A DNA stretch of 64,000 bases from Aegilops tauschii subsp. strangulata (lineage: Eukaryota > Streptophyta > Magnoliopsida > Poales > Poaceae): contig NC_053036.3 of the NCBI RefSeq assembly GCF_002575655.3, positions 647,983,387-648,047,386 on the forward strand, in the 5' to 3' direction. Both the position numbers and the translations under genes were made by a program. Below are positions 53,865 through 63,540 of the stretch, one piece after another. A model generated the notes under the pieces. The model saw only the letters and a list, made by a program, of their open reading frames with translations, was not told the origin of the DNA and did no database searches. Within the stretch, counting starts at the first letter, position 1. Each line of letters starts with the position of its first letter.

Positions 53865-55190
53865 ATGGAATTGAGTTTGTCTCATACGCTTCGTCTTTTA
53901 ATATCTTTCGTGTGTATGATGGAAAGGAAAATTGTGCCAAAAGTGTTAGAAGAAGAATGTATTAAAATGTTTGGCACTAAATCTTTGAATGATGAGCATG
54001 ATTGTAATGTTGTTAGTATGAACTCCTTGAATATCCATAGTACTAATGATGATTGCACTAGTTATGATGAAAATGTCTCCTATAACCATGTCAATTTTTG
54101 TGGAGTGCATTGGGTTTGCAAGTACACATCAAATAGGGAAGATAGATATTGCAAGAGGCATAAGCATTTAGAAACTAAATGGTTGCAAGAAAGGCTAGAT
54201 GCGTGTGCTGAAAATTTAAACTTTCTTAGCCATACTTGTGAACTTTGCAATGAATGTGATCATTTCAGTACCCAATGCAAATTGTTTCATGATCGTATCG
54301 TGTCCAAAAATTGTGATGACTTGATTTCCCTTGCACATCATAATGAACTTAGTTTGCTCTTGGGTTATGAAGAAATGAAACGTATAACTAAGGTTATTCC
54401 AGAATTTGCCCTTGATAGAGTTCTTCATTTTGATCTAGAAGAAATTTATGTGTATTGTGCGGTGAATTGCATTGAAAATCCTTATATTGCCAATTACATA
54501 AAGAAAAGAAAACAAATAGAGGATGAAGAAAATACTAACGAAAGGGAAGGGACTTCCCAATATCCTCCTATTATTTCTAATGATGAATCAGGTAACGAGG
54601 AGGAGCCTTCTATTCAACCAATCTCATTAATAAGGAGCTCCAAAAAGAGGATTGAACCCACACATGATGTGGTGAAGAAGAAGAAAAGGAAAAGGAAGAG
54701 AGGTAAAAAGATATCTCTCCCAAATAATGTTGCTCCTATCATTGTTGTGCCTCATGAAAATGAATCAAAAATAATTGTGGAAGATGATGCACTTGATGAT
54801 GATCTCATTATGCCTATTGCTTGTTGTGATGATTATGATTGGGAAGATAATGATACCTCTTATGATCTTGAAAATCTTTTTGGCACTTGCTTGGAAGAAT
54901 ATGATAATTGCTATACTATTGGTGTTATCCATACTATTAATGATGAGAGTGATTATGCCTATGATATGAAAAGGCCCAAGCTTGGGGATGCTATGTTTAA
55001 TGAAGATGATGTTTTGAGAATATATTTGCTGCAATTAATGTTTGTCCCAAGCTTGGGGATGCTACGTTTAATGAAGATGGTATTTTTAGCCTCCCAACTT
55101 TTGATATGCAAATTTGTTATGATGATAGCATGCCTTCTACCTATGATGATTATAGTGATGAAAGTGGGTTTGGAAGAGTGTCAACTTTAG
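53865..55190 (+). CDS. ORF1 of the Sabrina/WHAM-like element, 441 codons, function unknown
   Basis: Starts MELSLSHTLRLLISF, has a Cys/His-containing segment around residues 95-145 (HTCELCNECDHFSTQCKLFHD, a zinc-knuckle-like spacing), a basic stretch of Lys/Arg near residue 275 and an acidic Asp/Glu-rich part after residue 300. The last 60 codons look frameshifted: after MKRPKLGDAMFNEDDVL the translation becomes Leu/Met-rich, and a second PSLGM segment shows that a 70-bp duplication (54965 and 55045) displaced the frame. No gag or pol domain recognised. Codon use is AT-rich, unlike the asparaginase gene. Confidence 0.5.
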   Translation: MELSLSHTLRLLISFVCMMERKIVPKVLEEECIKMFGTKSLNDEHDCNVVSMNSLNIHSTNDDCTSYDENVSYNHVNFCGVHWVCKYTSNREDRYCKRHKHLETKWLQERLDACAENLNFLSHTCELCNECDHFSTQCKLFHDRIVSKNCDDLISLAHHNELSLLLGYEEMKRITKVIPEFALDRVLHFDLEEIYVYCAVNCIENPYIANYIKKRKQIEDEENTNEREGTSQYPPIISNDESGNEEEPSIQPISLIRSSKKRIEPTHDVVKKKKRKRKRGKKISLPNNVAPIIVVPHENESKIIVEDDALDDDLIMPIACCDDYDWEDNDTSYDLENLFGTCLEEYDNCYTIGVIHTINDESDYAYDMKRPKLGDAMFNEDDVLRIYLLQLMFVPSLGMLRLMKMVFLASQLLICKFVMMIACLLPMMIIVMKVGLEECQL

Positions 55191-55264
55191 GAAGTAATGA
55201 TCCCACTATTTTGGAGGATGTTTAATCTTATTTTGATAATTATGAAAGTGGATTTGGAGAGGTC

Positions 55265-55849
55265 ATGACTTTATTTAGTGATGTATCCACTATTTCGGAA
55301 GAGGTTTCAATCGATTATGATGAGAACAAAGTTGCTACTTATGATGATTATTGTGATGAAACTTATGCTATAAAAAGTAGTGATGACTATAATTATAAAA
55401 CTAGTCATGATTATGATTACCCTTTTTCTGAACATTACTCTTTTAATGTGGAAACAATTTATAGTATTCAAGTCTCTTACGATACTCCCACTTTTCCGAA
55501 TGAGAAGAATTTTGCTTATGTGGAGAGTAATAAAATTTCTATGCTAGTAGATCATGAAAAGAATGCTTTAGGTGCTGGTTATATTGTTGAATTCATTCAT
55601 GATGCTACTGAAAATTATTATGAGGGAGGAACATATGCTTGTAGGAATTGCAATAATATCAAGTTTCCTCTCTATGTGCTTAAAGTTTTGAAGTTATGCT
55701 TGTTTTGCCTCCCTATGCTAGTTGATTATTGTTCCCATAAATTGTTTGCTCACAAAATCCCTATGCATAGGAAGTGTGTTAGACTTAAATGTGCTAGTCA
55801 TATTATTCATGATGCTCTCTATATGTTTCAATTCTTATCTCTTATGTGA
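55265..55849 (+). CDS. ORF2 of the Sabrina/WHAM-like element, 194 codons, function unknown
   Basis: Continues the same style of sequence (MTLFSDVSTISEEVSIDYDE, many Asp-Tyr pairs), then a Cys-rich part (YACRNCNNIKFPLYVLKVLK) and MHRKCVRLKCASHI, ending at a TGA at 55849. It is probably the displaced downstream part of ORF1: the region between (55046-55264) still encodes S-L-G-D-A-T-F-N-E-D-G-I-F in another frame, with a TAA at 55224. Role unknown; typical of non-autonomous members of this group. Confidence 0.5.
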   Translation: MTLFSDVSTISEEVSIDYDENKVATYDDYCDETYAIKSSDDYNYKTSHDYDYPFSEHYSFNVETIYSIQVSYDTPTFPNEKNFAYVESNKISMLVDHEKNALGAGYIVEFIHDATENYYEGGTYACRNCNNIKFPLYVLKVLKLCLFCLPMLVDYCSHKLFAHKIPMHRKCVRLKCASHIIHDALYMFQFLSLM

Positions 55850-58408
55850 GCATCATTGAAATCATCATGCCTATCTAGGGGCGTTAAACGTTAGCGCTTG
55901 TTGGGAGGCAACCCAATTTTATTTTAGTTTCTTGCTTTTTGGTTCTGTTTAGGAATAAATAATCCATCTAGCTTCTGTTTATATGTGTTTTTGTGTTTTA
56001 ATTAGTGTTTGTGCCAAGTAGAACCTTTGGGAAGACTTGGGTGAAGTCTTTATGATCATGCTGTAAAAAACAGAAACTTTAGCGCTCACAAGATTAGCTT
56101 CAACTTTTTACTGGAGAGTGCTATTTAGTTGATTCTTTTTGAAGATGATTACTAGACAAATTCCTCAGGTCCACCAATTTATTTTAGAATTTTTGGAGTT
56201 CCAGAAGTTTGCGTTAGTTACAGATTACTACAGACTGTTCTGTTTTTGACAGATTCTGTTTTTTTCATGTGTTGTTTGCTTATTTTGATGAATCTATGGC
56301 TAGTAAAATAGATTATAAACCATAGAGAAGTTGGAATACAGTAGGTTTAACACCAATATAAATAGATAATTAGTTCATTACAGTACCATGAAGTGGTGTT
56401 TTTTTTTCTTTCGCTAACGGAGCTCATGAGATTTTCTGTTAAGTTTTGTGTTGTGAAGTTTTCAAGTTTTGGGTAAAGATTCGATGGACTATGGAATAAG
56501 GAGTGGCAAGAGCCTAAGCTTGGGGATGCCCAAGGTACCCCAAGGTAATATTCAAGGATAACCAAGAGCCTAAGCTTGGGGATGCCCCGGAAGGCATCCC
56601 CTCTTTCGTCTTCGTTCATCGGTAACTTTACTTGGAGCTATATTTTTATTCACCACATGATATGTGTTTTGCTTGGAGCGTCGTTTTATTTTCTTTAGCT
56701 TTGCTTGCTGTTTGAATAAAAAACCCAAGATCTGAAATTCTTAAATGATAGAGAGTCTTCACATAGCTACATAATTATTTAACTACTCATTGATCTTCAC
56801 TTATATCTTTTTGGAGTAGTTTGTCATTTACTCGTGTGCTTGACTTATATCCTATGAGTAAATGGTTGAATGATTTAAATGTCATAAATCTGAAATTATA
56901 TATGTTTCATATGCTTATCCCATGGGGAGTAATGCCTTCACATATAAGAAGTAGAGGTGGTAAATTTATTGAAGGTTAGCAAACATTGTATTGGTCACTT
57001 GAACAATTCATGAAAGAATATTGAAGGAAGAGAGATTTCACATATAAATATACTATCTTGGACATCTTCTATGATTGTGAGCCCCATTAATTATTTTCAA
57101 ACCTGAGCAAATTAGTTGAAGTTGGACAAGGAAGACAACATAATGAGTTATGCTTGGGTATATTTGTATAAGTTATATTGTTTTGGATCCTCTAACATGT
57201 GGTGCTTGCTATTTAGAATCCTTTGCTAGCCAAAATATCTGTACTAAGCGGGAATACTGCTTGTGCATCCAAATTCCTTGAACCAAGTTTCTTCCATGAG
57301 TGTCCACCATATCTACCTATATGCGGTATTTACCTGCCGTTCCAAGTAAATTTGCATGTGCCAAACTCTAAACCTTCAAATAATAATCTGTTTTGTATGC
57401 CCGATCGCTCATGTAGAGACTAGGGGCTAGCAGTATCTTCCATGCTAGGTGGGTTATTCTCACGATGAGTGAACTCCGCTCATCATTCACGAGAAAATGG
57501 CTGGTAACTGGGATTCCCAGTCCCATGATCAAAAGATTGAAATCAAATCAAAAATAATTGCAAACAAAACTCCCCCAGGATTGATGTTAGTTGGAGGCAC
57601 CCGTTGTTTCGGGCAAGCCATGGATTGATGATTGTTGGTGGAGGGGGAGTAAAAATCTTTACCTTTCTGTTTGGGAACCGCCTATAATGTATGTAGTATG
57701 GAAGATATTGGGAACTCTTGGTCGTTATGTTGACAATGAAAGCATACCTATCAAAATTATTTTCATCTCTGTTTTTGCTTCGAGCTCTGGCACCTCTGCA
57801 AATCCCTGCTTCCCTCTGCGAAGGGCCTATCCTTTACTTTTATGCAAGAGTCAGTAGTATTCCTCCTCATTCCAACCTACTCTTTAGTTGGCAAGCATCA
57901 TGTGATGGAAAGATCTAAGCATATATGGCCATTCAAATATATTTGAGCATGAATTATTACTGTTGACATTACCCTTGAGGTAAAAGGTTGGGAGGCGAAA
58001 CATTAAGCCCCTATCTTTCTCTGTGTTCCATGAATACTATTTGTTCTAAAAATATGCTTTGAGTGGTAGCAATCATAGAAGACTAAATGATAGTTGAGTA
58101 TGTGAAGTTTGCTGAATCAAAGCTCTGACATAGACTCTTCCTGAAAATAAGATGAATTGTAATTGTTTGATGACTAATAACACGGTTTGTTAGTTTTCAA
58201 GAAAGTTTATGATCTATACTTTAACATGTGAATAGTTTGTTACTTGATCATGCAAAGTTCTATGAGTTGAGCTACTGTTATGACATATAATGATGCTAGA
58301 AAAGGTGATTGAAATTATCATTGATCAAACTTATGCACCTGCTAGCATTCACACTTCATAAATTCTTTCTTTTATCATTTACCTACTCGAGGACGAGCGG
58401 GAATTAAT
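55850..58408 (+). other. 3' non-coding internal region of the Sabrina/WHAM-like element
   Basis: AT-rich, no coding frame. A duplicated CCAAGAGCCTAAGCTTGGGGATGCCC-type segment lies at about 56507 and 56562. Ends with the polypurine-rich GAGGACGAGCGGGAA at 58388-58402, after which the 3' LTR should begin but does not. Confidence 0.7.
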
Positions 58409-58612
58409 GCGGCAGAGGCAGCCCCCGAGGTCGATGGCGGCCACCAGCGGTTCGCAGCACTGCGCGAAGGGGATGCCCGTTGCGCAGAAGCGGGCGACCT
58501 TGGTGGCCAGCAGGGTCGGCTCGCACGGCTGCGGCCCGAAGGTGTAGTGGCGGCGGCCGCCGACGCGGCCGAGAACAGCAAGGCCAGGAGGAGGAGGCGG
58601 AAGGGGCCCTCC
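58409..58612 (-). pseudogene. N-terminal exon part of the split 8-cysteine lipid-transfer-protein-like gene
   Basis: ATG at 58612 starts MEGPFRLLLLALLFSAASAAA, a clear signal peptide. One base out of frame the sequence continues HYTFGPQPCEPTLLATKVARFC, GIPFAQCCEP and GGCLC, the first six cysteines (C..C..CC..CxC) of the 8-Cys motif. With the two cysteines at 51932-52051 the full C-C-CC-CXC-C-C pattern of the LTP / AAI superfamily is complete. Secreted small protein, presumably lipid-binding. The one-base frame difference after the signal peptide may be a second lesion or a sequencing error. The Gypsy insertion begins immediately after the codon region for CLCR. Confidence 0.8.
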
Positions 58613-58771
58613 ATGGCTGGCTGGGATCTCCCTCTCTCGGTTCCTCAAATGGCTAGGGTTTCTCTCTACATGCGGCGGGGCGGTGTGGGGTGAGGATGGT
58701 GGAATGGAAGCCTCCCTCCAATGGTGGTGGTGGTGGTGGGATGACGATGGGAGAAGCGGGCGGCAGCCTTA
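58613..58771 (-). promoter_or_regulatory. 5' flank of the lipid-transfer-like gene
   Basis: About 160 bp between the ATG and the Harbinger-like insertion. No clear TATA box; GC-rich with a TGG repeat at about 58722-58739. The original promoter may have been displaced by the insertions upstream. Confidence 0.35.
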
Positions 58772-59611
58772 GAGCATCTCCAACAGCCGCCCAACGCGTC
58801 GCGCGCTAAAAATGCGTTTGCAGCGCGCCGATCGCCTATTTTTGCGCAGCGAGGAGCGCGTCTCGAGCGGCTGCTCAAAACATTAGCGCGCGAGTAGCTC
58901 CAGCAGGCGCGCTAAAAAGCAGCGCGCGCAAGCAGCCGGCGCTTGCCATATGTTGCATTTTGGAGATGAGATGAGATATTTCAAACATCAAAACAAAGAC
59001 ATGGCATAATTTAAATCACCCAAACAAGTTCATGACATAAAAGTTCATGCCCACAAGTTCAAATTCATGCCCACAACATCATCCAACCAAGTTGAAAATC
59101 CGAACCAAGTTCATGACACAAAAGTTCACACCAACGAATGGCCCATCAACAATCAAGCCTCGTCCTCGTCTTCATCTTCATCTTCCTCCGATTCATCATC
59201 ATCCGAAGACGATTCTTCCTCCTCCTCTTCATCTCCGAGGACCGGCGGAGGCGAAGGCAAAGCTCCCCGTGCTAGGGTTTGCGCCAGCGGTGGAGGAGGG
59301 GTCGTAGGTGTAGGAAGGGGTGAGGGGGTGCCGGCGCGGCCGTCCATCGCGTCAATTCGCCGGTGGCGGCACAGGCGAGGCGAAAGTGGCGCGGCGGAGA
59401 GAGTGAGGCGCGGGCGCTCAAGTGTGCGGCGCGCCGAAGCGGGCGCACCAAATAAACGGCGTGCGATGGCGATTCAGACCGCGCGCTGAATTCTTTATGC
59501 CGTGCGCGCGGTTATTGCACGTCCGCTGGAGCTCAGTTGGCGATTGCGCGCGCGCTAAAAACCACAAATTTGCGGCGCGCCGCTTATATAGCGCGGCGGT
59601 TGGAGATTCTC
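58772..59611. mobile_element. non-autonomous PIF/Harbinger-like element
   Basis: Left end GAGCATCTCCAACAGCCGC and right end GCGGCGGTTGGAGATTCTC are inverted repeats of the type seen in grass Harbinger elements. Left flank TTA (58769-58771); right flank TGA (59612-59614), so the 3-bp duplication is imperfect or mutated. Very rich in GCGCGC at both ends. The interior encodes, on the minus strand, an acidic tail (DEEEEEESSSDDDESEEDE) that may come from a transposon ORF. Confidence 0.65.
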
Positions 59612-59721
59612 TGATAAAGGCAGACGAGCTGTGAAGGCTAAGCTAAGGTCGGGGTCGATCCTGTGCCTCTGTTCGAGGCGTGGACGGTTGAGATGCAGGC
59701 GCCGGCGTCACGTGGTGAGAG

Positions 59722-60166
59722 CAATGTTTTAAATAGCCGGCCTTTGAGAGCTCTCCGGCTAAAGCTATGCATTTTTAACGCTAAATTGAAAATGACGCTA
59801 CTAGCCGGCTATTTCCCGCTGTAGCGCTAAATTTGGAGTCGTTTAGCCGCTAAACTGCTATACAACACAATCCTTCTGCATTATTTTTTGTTCTTGTTTA
59901 TGATATAAATGATGCGTTGACACAAAGCTTGGTTATTGAATTGGGACACCTGATTGATGCTCGGGTTTTGATGTACGAACATGTGAATATATTAAGTATA
60001 TGCAATATATCATATATGATGCCTGATTGTATACTTATTATTTCAATTTTTCATAATTTATGGAAAATGCTAAATAGGGCTTAGCTTAGCTATAGCTTCA
60101 CTATAGCTTTTTATAGCTTCTGGCCGAGCCGCTGCTAAATGCCATAGACCGCTATTTAAAACACTG
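59722..60166. mobile_element. hAT-type non-autonomous element (445 bp) with perfect 8-bp TSD GGTGAGAG
   Basis: Left end CAATGTTTTAAATAGCCGG; right end, reverse complemented, CAGTGTTTTAAATAGCGG. GGTGAGAG at 59714-59721 and 60167-60174. The 8-bp duplication and short TIR fit hAT. The interior is AT-rich with repeated (C)TATAGC(T) and TTAGC(C/G)G(C) words and no ORF. Confidence 0.9.
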
Positions 60167-60429
60167 GGTGAGAGTGGCTGCCTGCGTGGGGTTGGTGGGT
60201 GGGTGACGTGAACATATTTCTTGGGATTGGACAAAGCTGGCCATATTTTCGAAACAAATGGACAATGCCGCTTATAATATCGATGTCAATGTAGGATCAG
60301 GAAACATTGGATTCCGAAAATCAAAACCGAAAACGGCATTTTAAATTAATAACGCAGCACTTTTTACGTGTCTTCCTCCTGCATTGACATCGATATTTGA
60401 ATTGTTTTCCACTCAACTTCAAGCCCACG

Positions 60430-61077
60430 CAAGGGCGGACCTGGGCCCCGGGCCGTGGAAACCAAAATGTTACAGCCTATTATCTGTATACTAGTTTTTT
60501 CTGCAGTCCCGTGGAGCCGCCCCCTCTCCTGGCCGCCGTGGCATCATCCACCGACTGCCTCCGCCCTCCCACTTCCCCCTGCTCCTGGCCACCGACGTAC
60601 TATGCACCATTCCCCTGCTTGATTGCCGCAGGTTGGTATTATTATTTTTTTATGCTTTTCCAGCTTCCCCTGATGCTTTTCATGTGACCTATGTGTTACT
60701 TGGTATATTTTCATATTTGTATCTTCCATAATTGTCTCACTTGAAACTTATGTTTTTTCGTGAAAGCCTTGAAGGTGTTGATTCTTCTACCGTTGATCAA
60801 GTTATGGGAGGCACCGACGAAGTTATCAATTGATTTGGTATTTTTTTCTATTCCCTATTACTATTTATACTTCTGGCGTGTTTTATCTATTTTCTTGGAT
60901 CATTGAGCATCAAGTTTAAATTGTAGATTATTAAGAAATTGAACTTTATTTTGTATGCTTCTGCATCAGGTATTTTTTACAAAATGGTATGAGGTAGCTT
61001 CAAGTGACAAAGTTTTTCCATGTTGTTGAAAAAAAAAACTAGGCCCGGGGTTTGCTTTATTCCTGGCTCTGCCACTG
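60430..61077. mobile_element. second hAT-type element (648 bp), TSD AGCCCACG/AGCCCGCG
   Basis: Left end CAAGGGCGGACCTGGGCCC; right end, reverse complemented, CAGTGGCAGAGCCAGG. Flanks AGCCCACG (60422-60429) and AGCCCGCG (61078-61085) differ by one base. The interior has a GC-rich part (60500-60630) and an AT-rich part; no transposase. Confidence 0.75.
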
Positions 61078-61129
61078 AGCCCGCGTGTTGCCACTTGCCA
61101 GCGCAATGTTTACGCTCACACATGGTTAT

Positions 61130-61570
61130 GGATTCATCTCAAATTGAGTTCATGTAACTCATGAAGTTCATTCCCCCAGGGCGCGCCCTGTTGCCTTGCC
61201 GTCTCCTCGTTTGCCTTCTGGTCTCCTCCCAAAGCTTCTAGGGTCTCTCTTGTCCAGAAAAAATCGTCAAAAAGTTTCGTAGCATTTGGACTTAGTTTGA
61301 TACTGATTTTCTGGAAAACCAAAAACAGGCAAAAAACAGCAACTGACACTAGGCACTGGGTTAATAGGTTAGTCCAAAAAAATGATATAAAATAGCATAT
61401 AAAACATTCAAGATTGATAATATAATAGCGTGGAACAATAAAAAATTATAGATACATTGGAGACGTATCAAGCATCCCCAAGCTTAATTCATGCTCGTAC
61501 TCGAGTAGGTAAATGATAAAAACAGATTATTTTTTATGTGAAATGCTACCCAACATGTGTATCATGTAAC
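61130..61570 (-). mobile_element. second Sabrina/WHAM-like fragment, opposite orientation
   Basis: On the minus strand: CATTTACCTACTCGAGTACGAGCATGAATTAAGCTTGGGGATGC (internal end, about 61478-61521), then the LTR start TGATACGTCTCCAATG at 61470 running to about 61130. It supplies exactly the internal/LTR junction missing from the copy at 52052-58408 but points the other way. LTR truncated after about 340 bp; internal part fades out at about 61570. Confidence 0.8.
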
Positions 61571-61982
61571 CTCTTTGACGATATAAATATTGAGAAACGG
61601 TGAAGTAATCATATCAACATAATAATATCCATGAATATAAGAAGCATAAAAATATCTCCTCTTGTAGGTATGTCTTATTAAGTGTTGGAACTTTTTATTG
61701 AGCAATAATATTCTTATTAAGTGTTGAAATCTGTGTTTAATAATGGAATCTCCTATCAAGTGTTGAAATCTTATTTATTTCTGGAATTCTTATTTAGGTA
61801 TGTCTTATTAAGTCTTGGAATCTTCCTATTAGAAATAATGGTACTACCATAAGATATGTGCTTCTAGTATGAAGCTCTTAAATGAGGTACTCCTTCTGAT
61901 CCATACATCCATTTGAGCGACAGTTAATATGGATCGGGGTGAGTACTACAAGTTTTAATTAGGCCAATTAATAGGTATGTAC
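61571..61982. other. AT-rich sequence, no gene
   Basis: Contains four imperfect copies of TTATTAAGTGTTG(G/A)AA(T/C) between 61670 and 61820. Otherwise featureless. Confidence 0.5.
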
Positions 61983-62147
61983 TACTCCCTACGTTCCTAA
62001 ATATTTGTCTGTCTAGATATTTCAACAAGTGACTACATACGGAGCAAAATGAGTGAATCTACACTCTAAAATATGTCGATATACATCCGTATGTGGTAGT
62101 CCATTTGAAATCTCTAGAAAGACAAATATTTAGGAACGGAGGGAGTA
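61983..62147. mobile_element. Stowaway-type MITE, 165 bp including TA duplications
   Basis: Left TA-CTCCCTACGTTCCTAAATATTTG; right CAAATATTTAGGAACGGAGGGAG-TA. Long inverted ends and TA flanks identify a Triticeae Stowaway element. Confidence 0.95.
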
Positions 62148-62550
62148 TTTTATTGCTTGATTTTTTCTGCACCGGATCTCCATCTCTCCATCTATACAAG
62201 CCCTATGTTGATAGACCAATCGTGCATATCTTTTGCCTAGCATTTTCAAACTGCATTAGAAGAGGATGGACAGGTAACGGTTCGCATCTACGGTCTAGCC
62301 TTGCCAGTGTCTCTCCATCTCCTATGCTCCGCACCTACTGCACAATGTATGCACTTCCACACAGAGTTATTAGTTCTTTCTCACCTTTCAGTATATGTTG
62401 CTTGTTTGTTAATCATTCCAAAATGATCAATTACCATATCAATGGCCAATTTATTTGTTGCTCCATAGGTCGGATCATCGAAGAAGACATGGATGACGAG
62501 AAGATCAATTTACCGTATGGGCTTTGCGTCAACGAGAAACGATGCAAAGA
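62148..62550 (+). other. probable 5' part of the PIF/Harbinger element, no conserved domain left
   Basis: A plus-strand frame is open from 62093 to 62599 but shows no family resemblance; the first catalytic-Asp region expected upstream of GSAHDATIL is not recognisable. TIR of the element not found. Confidence 0.35.
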
Positions 62551-63078
62551 TGGATGGCTTTGTTTGTGTTGTCTCACGAATCTAGAGTGCTATCCGTGAA
62601 GGGTCGGCACATGATGCTACTATTTTAGCTGATGCATTAACTCGTGAGAGAGGCTTACAAGTGCCACCGGGTAAGAAGTTGCCCAAGATAGAAAATTTTC
62701 CATTTGTTATTGCCTTGCAAGAACCATTGTCACCAATTTTTGTTTTATTTTTTTAGGAAAGTTCTACCAGTTGATGCTGGTTATGGAGCAAAGCCTGGGT
62801 TCCTACCACCTTTTCGTGGTGTGAGGTACCATTTGAATGAGTGGGGCAACAATCCGGTCCAAAATGATAGGGAGTTGTTCAACCTTAGGCACTCATCTCT
62901 ACAGGTCACAGTAGAGAGGGCTTTTGGATCTCTCAAGAGGCGTTTCAAAATTTTAGATGATGACAAACCCTTCTTCTCTTTCCCGGTGCAGGTCGACATT
63001 GTTATAGCTTGTTGTGGTCTTCATAATTATGCACTATCACAAGGGATTGATGAATTTATTATACCGGAAGTGACATGA
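62551..63078 (+). pseudogene. PIF/Harbinger transposase (DDE_Tnp_4), C-terminal part, broken
   Basis: A first segment at 62552-62680 reads DGFVCVVSRI, a TAG, then REGSAHDATILADALTRERG, containing the second catalytic Asp of the family. After a probable intron (about 62672-62755, acceptor TTTTTTAG) comes VDAGYGAKPGFLPPFRGVRY, HLNEW, ELFNLRHSSLQVTVERAFGS, LKRRF and a stop at 63078. Glu in VERAFG is the expected third catalytic residue. A one-base loss at the start of the second exon (GKFY to KVLP) and the in-frame TAG show that it is inactive. Confidence 0.85.
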
Positions 63079-63538
63079 ACCACCCAACCAATTCGCACAA
63101 CAAGGCAACAAGCAAGTGACCATAGGGCCACGGTAGACCGTAGGCTGCAAATTGCCGCCCAAATGTGGGAAGATAGGCAAATCATGTATGCAAATTTATG
63201 AGTGTGCGACACTCCATGTATCATGTATCATTTATTGTGTTCAAACCATATATTTGTAGTGTTGAAACCACTCCTTTGGATTTATTTGATGGCTGGACAG
63301 ATTGTACTATTTATGGTATTGAAACCATGTATTTGTTCAGATTTCATCAAATTTGTTTGTTGGTTTTGATGGATGGACAGATTTCATCATTTATGATATT
63401 GAAACCATGAATTGTAAAGTTTTAATCCATTTTACTGGTCTGTTTTGATGGCTGGACAACTTGCATCATTTATGATATTGAAACCATGAATTTGTTAAAC
63501 TATAATCTATTTTTGGCAGTCTTTTGATGGCTTGACAA
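63079..63538. other. spacer between transposase and Myb-like ORF, with GAAACCATG repeats
   Basis: Four loose repeats containing ATTTATG(A/G)TATTGAAACCATGA and TTTTGATG(G)..GGACAG at about 63290-63530, spaced about 70-80 bp apart. No coding function evident. Confidence 0.6.
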
Positions 63539-63540
63539 AA

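Larger units (their letters stand above)
52052..58408 (+). mobile_element. Sabrina/WHAM-like (Athila-type) Gypsy element, truncated at both ends
   Basis: Contains a 5' LTR lacking its first bases (52052-53677), a primer-binding site TGGCGCCGTTGCCGGGGA, two unusual ORFs, a long AT-rich 3' internal region and the final ACCTACTCGAGGACGAGCGGG that normally precedes the 3' LTR. The 3' LTR is absent. It sits inside the lipid-transfer-like gene, whose halves flank it in the same orientation. No gag or pol domains are visible; these Triticeae elements are known for large non-autonomous populations. The family name is from memory of their LTR and internal sequences. Confidence 0.85.
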
